NCBI GenBank assembly: GCA_965368335.1
Contig: CBDUMN010000058.1
Coordinates: 1-20,860, forward strand
Direction: 5' to 3'
Source: CBDUMN01 sp965368335
GTDB taxonomy: Bacteria > Pseudomonadota > Alphaproteobacteria > Rhodospirillales > JAPHRK01
Length of the DNA: 20,860 nt
This document shows, piece by piece, positions 14,612 through 20,860 of the stretch. The notes beneath the pieces were generated by a model. That model ran no database searches. It saw only the letters and a list, made by a program, of their open reading frames with translations, and was not told the origin of the DNA. Made by a program: the position numbers and the translations under genes. How positions within the stretch are numbered: position 1 is the stretch's first letter; each line of letters starts with the position of its first letter.

Positions 14612-15567
14612 TCGGCAATGTCCTCCAGGTGGGCCGGCAGTTTGGCGATCATCTGACCGACATCCGGGTTCTTCACCGCATCAGAAGCCTCTTCGATGGA
14701 AACCCAGCGGCGCCCCCGGTGGCTTTCCTCCCATTCTTCTTCGGGCAGAACCTTCTCCACCTCCATGGGGTAGACCGAGACATCGCAGGCGGCATCCCAT
14801 TTCGGATAACTGTAAGAGCCCATGGGACCTTTCAGGACGCGGCCTTCGATACCGGCTTCCTCGAAGGCTTCCTTGGCCGCCGATTCCTCTGCGGTCAAGC
14901 CCGGATCGTGGATGCCTTTGGGCACCACCCAATGCCTGCGCTTACTTGAAGAGATGATCAGCACTTCGAGCGCGCCCTCTTTGCGGCGAAAGGGCACGAC
15001 CGAGGATTGCTTGTAGTAGTAGGCGGGACGGCTGCGCAGTTCCGGCCCGTCGAGTTCGGGAAATGGAAAGCCTTCGGGCAGTTCTTCGGGCCTGACGATT
15101 TCAATCAGGTCGGCGCATTTTTTGTCGGCCTTTCGCCAAGGGCCTTTAAGCTTGAGGCGCACCAGAGTGCCGGGGCTCATGCCGAAATAGTTGGGTTTTT
15201 TTGCCAATGTCATCGCCAGGCTTTCAAAGCCGGGATTGTGGCCGACCAGCAGAACCCGTTCGGCGTCTTCGGGCAGGGTGCGAACGATATCCAGCAGCGT
15301 CGCCGTTGAGGCGTTGTAGATGCTTTTCTCGAACTGGATGGAATCCCCCCGGAGTCCGGCTGTCTTGCAGGCTTTTTCTGCCGTGCGTTTGGCCCGGACC
15401 GCTGGTGAAGCGATAGTCAAATCGGGGATCAGTTGGTTGCGGGCCAGCCAGACGCCCATGCGTTGGGCGTTGCGTTTGCCCTTGTCTTTCAACTCGCGAC
15501 CGAAGTCGCCCTTTTCGCTCGAGTTTTGGGCGTAGCCGTGCCGAAGGATTAACAAGTCATGGGTCAT
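14608..15567 (-). CDS. SixA-like histidine phosphatase fused to a Nudix domain
   Basis: This 319-residue two-domain protein has an N-terminal SixA-like histidine phosphatase (residues 3-160) with LILRHG (His10), SPAVRAKRTAE (Arg58) and LLVGHNPG (His110). The C-terminal Nudix domain (about 185-310) carries the helix VVPKGIHDPGLTAEESAAK followed by EAFEEAGI (218-240). The three Glu of the EAFEE core are kept, but the family Arg is Lys232 and the Glu of GX5E is Leu, so it is a variant Nudix box close to the PKG-type of diphosphoinositol-polyphosphate hydrolases. The mycobacterial MutT1 fusion has the opposite domain order. The start at 15567 gives an ATGA overlap with the HprK-related gene; the longer frame to 15594 is unlikely. 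Confidence 0.9.
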   Translation of the reverse strand: MTHDLLILRHGYAQNSSEKGDFGRELKDKGKRNAQRMGVWLARNQLIPDLTIASPAVRAKRTAEKACKTAGLRGDSIQFEKSIYNASTATLLDIVRTLPEDAERVLLVGHNPGFESLAMTLAKKPNYFGMSPGTLVRLKLKGPWRKADKKCADLIEIVRPEELPEGFPFPELDGPELRSRPAYYYKQSSVVPFRRKEGALEVLIISSSKRRHWVVPKGIHDPGLTAEESAAKEAFEEAGIEGRVLKGPMGSYSYPKWDAACDVSVYPMEVEKVLPEEEWEESHRGRRWVSIEEASDAVKNPDVGQMIAKLPAHLEDIAE

Positions 15568-16652
15568 TGCGCCCCCTCCATGACATCGAGGCATTGGTGG
15601 GCGGCGGCATCGAAATCGACCTTGCCCGTTGCTTCAACAATGAGGGTTTCGCTAAGAGTTTTCAAATAAGGAGCGGGGTCGAGCGGTTCGTCGTCTTTCA
15701 AAAACCGCCCGTCGGCATATTGGTAAAAGGGACCCGGAGATTTCATGATGGCTTTTAACAACTCAGGTCGTTCAGTCAGATTGACCGGTTCGACCTTGCA
15801 AGGGGCGCTCCCATCGCGTCGCCACTTCAAAACGAGGAAGGCTGCGAGGGGCGCTGTGGGAATGATTTTCCCTTTGCCGTAAACCTCTTCTACGTCGACG
15901 TCGTATTTTTCCTCCAGATGCCACAGGTCTTCTTTCGGCATTGCGAGGAGTTCAGCGATCCGTTTGTCCGACAACATTGGCCGTAAACGGTCGTTATGAA
16001 CGATGGTGCCCGGATTGATCCGCGGCAGCTTGGGGATGCCGGTCGCCTGGACTTTTCCCCAAGGTGTTTCATTGAGGAATAAGCGATCGTTGGTCAGGTA
16101 GCCGAAGCGGTCGTCTTCGAGCATCTTGAGCATGAGCGTCGATTTTCCGCCCCCTGAAAAACCGGCCATGCCGAGACAACGACCGTTCATCACCAAGCCG
16201 GAAGCATGGCAAATCAGCGCGCCGTTCTGCTGTAGCCAGTTCATATATTGAGCGTTGATGAAATTGATCACCTGGTTGTCGTTTTCCAGGCAGGGGCCCA
16301 CGGCAATGCAATGGGCATCGCTTTGCAAGAAGGTCATGCCGGTGCGTACCTTCAAGACCAGCCGACCGTCTGCCAGATCGACATAGGCATCCTTGCGTCC
16401 AGTCTTTCCCGGTTCCCGTTTCCAGTCGATGAAATCGACGCCCAGGTCCGGTGTGTGGCTTTCAATGGCGATGACTTCGCAATGGGCCGAACCCGACCCC
16501 AAAGCATGGGCGAAATAGATTTTGAGCCGGTCGACCAGAGCATCAGAATTGGAGCGCAGGGTTAGGATGAACTCACCAAGCTGAAGGGTCAGGACATTAG
16601 AAGAAAGGTCGTAACCGTCGGTCAGTTGTTTGGCGGCTTCTGCGGCGTTCAT
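15564..16652 (-). CDS. HprK-related kinase (GAK system, type B)
   Basis: This 362-residue protein has a central P-loop GFSGGGKST (164-172), preceded by ICHASGLVMNG (147-157) and followed by YLTNDRLFL (185-193). That is the arrangement of the HPr kinase/phosphorylase catalytic domain, here without the CBS/DRTGG-like N-terminal domain of classical HprK. The N-terminal 140 residues form a separate region with no motif I recognise. Classical HprK phosphorylates a serine on HPr, but no HPr gene is present here. HprK-related kinase B is the family name used for the protein that accompanies the ATP-grasp and amphi-Trp genes of GAK loci. It is coupled to both neighbours by ATGA overlaps. The fold is well supported; the substrate is unknown. 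Confidence 0.9.
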   Translation of the reverse strand: MNAAEAAKQLTDGYDLSSNVLTLQLGEFILTLRSNSDALVDRLKIYFAHALGSGSAHCEVIAIESHTPDLGVDFIDWKREPGKTGRKDAYVDLADGRLVLKVRTGMTFLQSDAHCIAVGPCLENDNQVINFINAQYMNWLQQNGALICHASGLVMNGRCLGMAGFSGGGKSTLMLKMLEDDRFGYLTNDRLFLNETPWGKVQATGIPKLPRINPGTIVHNDRLRPMLSDKRIAELLAMPKEDLWHLEEKYDVDVEEVYGKGKIIPTAPLAAFLVLKWRRDGSAPCKVEPVNLTERPELLKAIMKSPGPFYQYADGRFLKDDEPLDPAPYLKTLSETLIVEATGKVDFDAAAHQCLDVMEGAQ

Positions 16653-17542
16653 GACGAAACCTCCTTGATGGCGTGGTCGGCGTAGAGTGCGGCGGCGTCG
16701 ATGCCGATGCCGTCTTTCGCCCCTTGAAATCCGCCGAAGGCCGAGACCTCGAAAACAATGGGCCCGTCGGCGGTATCGGCCACATCGACGGTGGTGAAGT
16801 CCATGCCGAAAAGCCGTTCGGCCTTAGCCGCCAAATCGATGGTGCTCTGTGGCGGATCGTGGGGTGCATATTTGCCGCCGCTGTTGATGGTGGTGTTCCA
16901 GGTTTCGCTCTGGGCGACCCGCGCATAAGACCCCAGGTATTGCCCGCCAAGAAACACCATGCCGAAGTCGCGGCCCGGCAGGTTGAGCTTTTTCTGGATA
17001 TACATCATTGGGTTTTCCGCCTTGAAGGCGTCGATATCGGCCTGAATAAACGAGTCTGGTCGACCGGTCTCGATGATGCACATGCCACGGGCTTTGGTCG
17101 AATAAAGCGGCTTGAAAACCGCCGCGCCAAACTGCTTGACGGCCATCAACGCCTCCTGAGTATTTTCCGTCGCTACTGTCGGGGGCATGGGGATGCCGCC
17201 TTTGCGAAGCGTCGTGGTGCAAGCCAGACGGTCGATCATGCGCAGCATGGTTTCAGCGGGTGAAAAGACCCGTACCCCGCGTGCTTCGGCGATGCGCAGC
17301 AACTCCAAACGGTCTAGCGCGTTGGGGCTGTAAATCTGGCTGATCTTCTTGACGATGATGCCGTCCAGTTGGCAGAGATCGTGACCGCCGCCCGTCAGGG
17401 TGTTTGTTTCAAAATCGGCCGATACGGCGGCCATATCGAGCACCAGCCGGAAACCGGTTTTGGCTTCGAGGGCGTCGGCCAATACTTCCGTCGACCACTT
17501 GCCGGGGATGCCGATCACTGCGATGCGTGGGCCGCCGCTCAT
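16649..17542 (-). CDS. ATP-grasp enzyme of the GAK system
   Basis: This 297-residue RimK-like ATP-grasp ligase has an N-terminal pre-ATP-grasp domain (IAVIGIPGKWSTEVLADALE) and the ATP-lid segment VFKPLYSTKARGM with Lys144. YIQKKLNLPGRDFGMVFLGG (181-200) is followed by NSGGKY in the place of the usual N-x-GG loop, and metal ligands are Asp253 and Glu265 in VFEVSAFGGF. RimK-type relatives usually have Asn two residues after this Glu; here it is Ser267. It should join a carboxylate, activated as acyl phosphate, to an amine or thiol. It overlaps the kinase genes on both sides by ATGA. It could ligate amino acids to a small molecule or to a protein such as the amphi-Trp protein; neither is shown by sequence. 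Confidence 0.92.
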   Translation of the reverse strand: MSGGPRIAVIGIPGKWSTEVLADALEAKTGFRLVLDMAAVSADFETNTLTGGGHDLCQLDGIIVKKISQIYSPNALDRLELLRIAEARGVRVFSPAETMLRMIDRLACTTTLRKGGIPMPPTVATENTQEALMAVKQFGAAVFKPLYSTKARGMCIIETGRPDSFIQADIDAFKAENPMMYIQKKLNLPGRDFGMVFLGGQYLGSYARVAQSETWNTTINSGGKYAPHDPPQSTIDLAAKAERLFGMDFTTVDVADTADGPIVFEVSAFGGFQGAKDGIGIDAAALYADHAIKEVSS

Positions 17543-19164
17543 GAAAACAACTCCTTGATGGGCAGGCGAAAAGATGAGGCGTTTTTCTTGTCGACCTCGC
17601 TTACGCGTTCGAGAATGTAGCGTCCGCGCAGAAACATATCTCTGGCGAGTGAGCGGTCGAGGATGAAACGGGTCGAGGAAATGAATGATCGGGCGAGGCC
17701 AAGGGCGAGTCGCGCTTCGAAGGTCTTATCGTTGTTTCTTGCTGCGAACTCGGTTGCGAAGTCATGAAACTGGACGGCCGTTTCCTGAATGCGTTGCCGG
17801 GTCCGTTTGTTGAGGACCTGTAGCCGGTAGTTTGACACCATGAAAACCGCTACATCCTGAACGTAGTCGAGGTAGCAGGAACGGTGTAGGTCGATGAACC
17901 GAATCTTCTTCGTGTCGGCGTCGAAGATGATGTTGTCGAGATTGAAGTCGCCGTGGATATAAACCGAAAAAGGCGGAGGGAGCTTTTCTTCGATGGCTTG
18001 GGCGTCGTCCATTAGTTTGGTGATCGAACGAGTCTTGGCGCCGCAAATGACCGTTCCGTCCATGCCAAATTCAGGGTGAACCTCGTAGACACTGGGCAGG
18101 CGCTTACGCAACTGCCCCATGTGGTCGGCCTTGCCAATTTTCTTGCGTTTTGTTTCGTTCCAGACGGCTTTGAGGGTTTTGATTAGACGTTTGGTGGTTT
18201 GGGCGAGGGCTTCGTCGGATTCCGTCAACAATACTTGCTCGAAGGTCAGGCCGGGCAGGTGTTCGATTAGCAGCGAAGCGTTTTTGCCCTTCTTTTTGTA
18301 AGAGAGAATTTGCGGAGCAAGGCCTGGAAAAATCTCATGCCAGCTTTCGACCGATTCCCGCTCTTCGGCAAGCTTGTGTTTTTGCCCATCCTTGAAGATC
18401 GCGGCATAGCCGTCCGCTCCATTACCCGATGGGGCGATGCCCGAGATGCCGCTGCCCGATTTTGTTTCGGCGATGGGTTCGATGGTGGCGTCGATGAGGC
18501 CCAGGTCGGAAAGTGCGGTTTCGAGAGATCGGAAGCGGTCGATATTCATCGGCTGCCCCAACTTGGCCGACATCAGAGATTCGCTGATGTCGAGCAGCAC
18601 GTCGCCCATTTCCTCGATGCGGTGGGCGACGAAGAGGGAGGTGACGGTGTCCTCAGGTCGTTTTTTGCGGCTCAGTTCTTTGAGGTGTTTTTTAAACAGT
18701 CGCTCATAGGAGCGGTCGAGTTTGCGCTCGATATTGCCGATTTTTAAGGCGAGCTGCGTATCGTCGTCTTCGACGGCTTTTTCGACGAGTGAGAGGCCGC
18801 GGGAAATCTCTTTTAAAAGGTTTGCGCTGGGTGTTTTCTTGAGTGCGTCTTTGCGGTTTAGATTGCCCATCAGGCCGACGCAGTCCTGGCAAATGTTAGT
18901 CAGCCGCTCAAGGGATGAGGCGATGGCCTCGGCGGCGCGTAAGGAGTGGACGTCTACGTCGTCTTTTTTGGCCCGGCGCAGCGTTGCCGAGCAGCCGTCG
19001 TGGATACGCATTTTGAGATTGTAGGTATATCCCCGGCGATCCAGAATACGTTGCGCCACCGTGCTGGAGGCGGTTTCGAGCAGGACTTGCAGGTTGGCGA
19101 CCTGTGAACCGGTTTCGGCCAGAAGAAAGTGCAGATTGTCCCTGATGGCTCTGGGGAGGCGCAT
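17539..19164 (-). CDS. PhoU-like domain fused to an APH-type kinase domain
   Basis: This 541-residue protein has an all-helical N-terminal part (about 1-215) that resembles PhoU repeats: LERLTNICQDCVGL and VAHRIEEMGDVLLDISES are typical of PhoU helices that bind metal clusters. A Gly/Ser-rich linker (236-252) leads to a kinase domain of the aminoglycoside/choline phosphotransferase fold, with SLLIEHLPG, the catalytic loop HGDFNLDN (404-411; Asp406, Asn411) and the metal-binding Asp425 in FIDLHRS. It is one base from the Nudix stop and overlaps the ATP-grasp start by ATGA. A PhoU module on a small-molecule kinase suggests that phosphorylation responds to phosphate status; this is inference. 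Confidence 0.88.
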   Translation of the reverse strand: MRLPRAIRDNLHFLLAETGSQVANLQVLLETASSTVAQRILDRRGYTYNLKMRIHDGCSATLRRAKKDDVDVHSLRAAEAIASSLERLTNICQDCVGLMGNLNRKDALKKTPSANLLKEISRGLSLVEKAVEDDDTQLALKIGNIERKLDRSYERLFKKHLKELSRKKRPEDTVTSLFVAHRIEEMGDVLLDISESLMSAKLGQPMNIDRFRSLETALSDLGLIDATIEPIAETKSGSGISGIAPSGNGADGYAAIFKDGQKHKLAEERESVESWHEIFPGLAPQILSYKKKGKNASLLIEHLPGLTFEQVLLTESDEALAQTTKRLIKTLKAVWNETKRKKIGKADHMGQLRKRLPSVYEVHPEFGMDGTVICGAKTRSITKLMDDAQAIEEKLPPPFSVYIHGDFNLDNIIFDADTKKIRFIDLHRSCYLDYVQDVAVFMVSNYRLQVLNKRTRQRIQETAVQFHDFATEFAARNNDKTFEARLALGLARSFISSTRFILDRSLARDMFLRGRYILERVSEVDKKNASSFRLPIKELFS

Positions 19165-19165
19165 G

Positions 19166-19630
19166 CTATTCGATTAATCCAAGATAGACGGGTTGGTCCG
19201 GTATATTTTGCCCGATGACGCTTCTCAAGCCCGAAGGAGTGAAACTTTTTTGACTCAATTCTGGAACAGGCAGCCAGAGAACGTCTGTCTGGTGTTTGTC
19301 CGGATGCGGGCCGTTCTGTGGTGTGTAACCCTTTGGCAGGCGGCAGTGAAACAACATCTCCACCTGCTGGCGGTGGGTTGGTGGGTCGGTCTCGCGGGGT
19401 TTGAAGTAGTCGGCGACGTAGGCCAGATTGACCACCTCGACTTTGCAGCCGATTTCCTCCTGGCATTCCCTCATTAAGCCCTCGGTTACGGTTTCTCCCA
19501 GTTCCGGTGCGCCACCGGGGAGGCAATGACGCTCTCGGCCGTCTTCGTAGGACTTGCGCTGAACCAGAACGGCGCCGTTTTCAACGATCAAGGCGCGAAC
19601 GGCAATGCGGATGCCGGGGATCAGTTCCAT
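19166..19630 (-). CDS. Nudix hydrolase
   Basis: This 154-residue Nudix protein has a perfect box: Gly40, five residues, Glu46, seven residues, then RECQEEIGC (54-62). It hydrolyses a nucleoside diphosphate linked to another group. The segment KPRETDPPTHRQQVEMLFHCRL resembles subfamilies that act on sugar- or dinucleotide substrates, but specificity cannot be assigned. It is the first gene of the minus-strand operon. Its ATG at 19630 follows a weak AAGG site, and the PhoU-kinase gene starts one base after its stop. Together with the Nudix domain two fusions downstream it gives the locus two pyrophosphohydrolases. Confidence 0.92.
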   Translation of the reverse strand: MELIPGIRIAVRALIVENGAVLVQRKSYEDGRERHCLPGGAPELGETVTEGLMRECQEEIGCKVEVVNLAYVADYFKPRETDPPTHRQQVEMLFHCRLPKGYTPQNGPHPDKHQTDVLWLPVPELSQKSFTPSGLRSVIGQNIPDQPVYLGLIE

Positions 19631-19655
19631 GAAAAGCCTTATAACGTTTCACAAA

Positions 19656-19675
19656 AAGCGGATAGACGTCCGCTT
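19656..19675. repeat. 7-bp inverted repeat in the divergent Nudix/CofD-like promoter region
   Basis: AAGCGGA (19656-19662) and TCCGCTT (19669-19675) form a perfect inverted repeat around a six-base centre, 26 bases upstream of the Nudix start and 56 bases upstream of the CofD-like start. It could be an operator controlling both directions of the GAK locus, or an mRNA hairpin in the Nudix leader. I find no convincing -35/-10 pair in the 100-base gap. Confidence 0.45.
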
Positions 19676-19730
19676 CACCTAGGGTCCATACTTAAGTCTA
19701 ACACGATTGCCGCTTTCGCTTGCAGGGACA

Positions 19731-20860
19731 ATGAAAAAAGCCACCGTTACCCGCCCGATCCAAATTCCCGATTTAAAAAGGATCAGCCGTTGTGAGCGGG
19801 CCCCCGATCTGGGGCCCGGTATTTTGTTTTTTTCCGGCGGTACGGCGCTCAATGAGGTGAGCCGCGAACTTAAGAAATTCACCCATAACTCGACCCACTT
19901 GATAACGCCGTTCGACAGCGGTGGCAGTTCGGCAGTGCTGCGCGAGGTATTCCATATGCCCGCCATCGGCGACCTACGTTCCAGGCTGATGGCTCTCGCC
20001 GATGAAACGATTGGCGGACACCCGGAGATTATCCGGCTTTTCGCCTACCGGCTGCCCAAGTCCGGAAAACACAAAGATCTCAACGCTCAACTAAAAGCGA
20101 TGGGTGAGGACCCGCGCGTTGCCGCCATCAAAAATCCCATGCGCCGGATTATCCGCCAGCATCTTCAAACCGTCATCAAAGCCATGCCCGAAAAAATGGA
20201 CTTACGGGGAGCCAGCATCGGCAACCTGATCCTGGCGGGGGGATATCTCAATAATGGGCGGCGGCTGGAGCCGGTGATCTTTATGTTCGCCAAGCTGGTC
20301 AATGCGCTGGGCAAGGTCAATCCGGTGGTCGAAGACTGTATGCATCTGGCGGTGCATCTTAAAAACGGTGAGACGGTGGCCGGGCAGCACCGGTTTACCG
20401 GCAAGGAAACAACGCCACTCAAAGAGCCGGTTAAAGAGTTGGTGCTTATCAAAGGGCCGGATGACACTTCTATGGCGCGGGTGTCGGTTTCAAAAAAAGT
20501 CCGCCGAACAATTAAGGAAGCCGAGCTGATTTGTTATCCGCCCGGAAGCTTCTATTCGAGCCTTGTCGCCAACTTACTGCCTGAGGGCGTAGGGCGCTCT
20601 ATCGCCGCCAATCCCTGCCCGAAGGTGTATTTCCCGGGCCTGGGAAACGATCCTGAACGCCTTGGTCTATCGGCCGCTCAATCGGTTTTCACACTGATTG
20701 ATTATCTTAAAAAGGATGCGGGGGAAGACTGTCCGGTCGAGAAGTTGCTGAACTTTGTTTTGATCGATAGCCAAAATGGCGAGGCGTTTAGCCTGTCGGA
20801 CCGTCGGAAGCTGAGAAAGGCGGGCGTCACGGTGATTGACACCCAGTTGGTCAATTATAG
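19731..20860 (+). CDS. CofD/YvcK-related protein of the GAK system (3' end outside window)
   Basis: At least 376 residues are encoded before the window ends with the frame still open. FFSGGTALNEVSREL (33-47) matches the GGTG-type phosphate loop of CofD/YvcK proteins. TPFDSGGSSAVLREVF with MPAIGDLRSRLMALA (59-90) matches their DGGSSG/PPGD region, and GNLILAGGYLNNG with NPVVEDCMHLAVHL matches the later core. CofD transfers phospholactate-type groups from a nucleotide donor in F420 synthesis, and YvcK homologues bind nucleotide sugars. This branch accompanies the ATP-grasp and HprK-related genes and should have its own substrate. It is transcribed away from the eight-gene operon across a 100-base gap. 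The start ATG has only a weak AGGGA before it, but an upstream stop-rich region leaves no better start. Confidence 0.88.
   Translation, partial: MKKATVTRPIQIPDLKRISRCERAPDLGPGILFFSGGTALNEVSRELKKFTHNSTHLITPFDSGGSSAVLREVFHMPAIGDLRSRLMALADETIGGHPEIIRLFAYRLPKSGKHKDLNAQLKAMGEDPRVAAIKNPMRRIIRQHLQTVIKAMPEKMDLRGASIGNLILAGGYLNNGRRLEPVIFMFAKLVNALGKVNPVVEDCMHLAVHLKNGETVAGQHRFTGKETTPLKEPVKELVLIKGPDDTSMARVSVSKKVRRTIKEAELICYPPGSFYSSLVANLLPEGVGRSIAANPCPKVYFPGLGNDPERLGLSAAQSVFTLIDYLKKDAGEDCPVEKLLNFVLIDSQNGEAFSLSDRRKLRKAGVTVIDTQLVNY

Noticed and set aside
15568..15594. Longer N-terminus for the phosphatase-Nudix fusion (start at 15594)
   Set aside because: The ATG at 15567 gives an ATGA overlap and begins directly at the LILRHG strand, as usual for SixA-like proteins.
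1..20860. Mobile elements, integrases, CRISPR arrays, tRNA genes or attachment sites
   Set aside because: No transposase or integrase reading frame, no direct-repeat array and no tRNA-like cloverleaf was found.

Overview
The window looks like chromosomal DNA of an alphaproteobacterium, probably a Rhodospirillales-type or magnetotactic-relative lineage. The evidence is GC-rich Proteobacteria-like coding sequence, a tandem pair of bacterioferritin subunits with split active sites as described for Magnetospirillum, and a multi-gene 'GAK system' cassette. This placement is inference; there is no rRNA or other strong taxonomic marker. I see no tRNA, rRNA, CRISPR array, insertion sequence or phage gene. 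Coding density is very high and many genes are joined by 4-base ATGA overlaps.

Region 1 (1-10625) is a catabolic cluster for an acid, alcohol or aldehyde that is handled as a CoA thioester. The plus strand carries the 3' end of an ACAD10/11-type acyl-CoA dehydrogenase, an APH-fold phosphotransferase, an MBL-fold hydrolase, a zinc alcohol dehydrogenase, a MaoC hydratase and a zinc-free quinone oxidoreductase. After a DHA2-type MFS exporter on the minus strand come an SDR, an acyl-CoA ligase and an aldehyde dehydrogenase, closed by a clear intrinsic terminator. The kinase, ACAD, SDR and CoA-ligase set resembles the Pseudomonas lva (levulinate) logic, in which a 4-hydroxyacyl-CoA is phosphorylated and phosphate is then eliminated. 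The divergent MFS/SDR promoter region holds two palindromes that look like operators.

Region 2 (10791-12271) is an iron storage and release unit. It has two bacterioferritin subunits: the first keeps the haem Met52 but has a degraded ferroxidase site, and the second is the reverse. Then comes a 57-codon bacterioferritin-associated ferredoxin (bfd) behind a well-placed Fur box, and a small unknown ORF that overlaps the bfd stop codon.

Region 3 (12283-20860) is the most interesting part: a tightly packed eight-gene minus-strand operon with a divergent CofD-related gene. In transcription order it encodes a Nudix hydrolase, a PhoU-like/APH kinase fusion, a GAK-type ATP-grasp enzyme, an HprK-related kinase, a histidine-phosphatase/Nudix fusion, a second histidine phosphatase, a calcineurin-like phosphoesterase and an amphi-Trp protein. 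The plus-strand CofD-related gene runs off the window end. To my knowledge this cassette is recognised in protein-family naming but has no known function. The enzyme set (two or three kinases, one ligase, one nucleotidyl/phospho-transferase-like protein, three phosphatase domains and two Nudix domains) suggests making and breaking of an unknown phosphorylated compound or modified protein.
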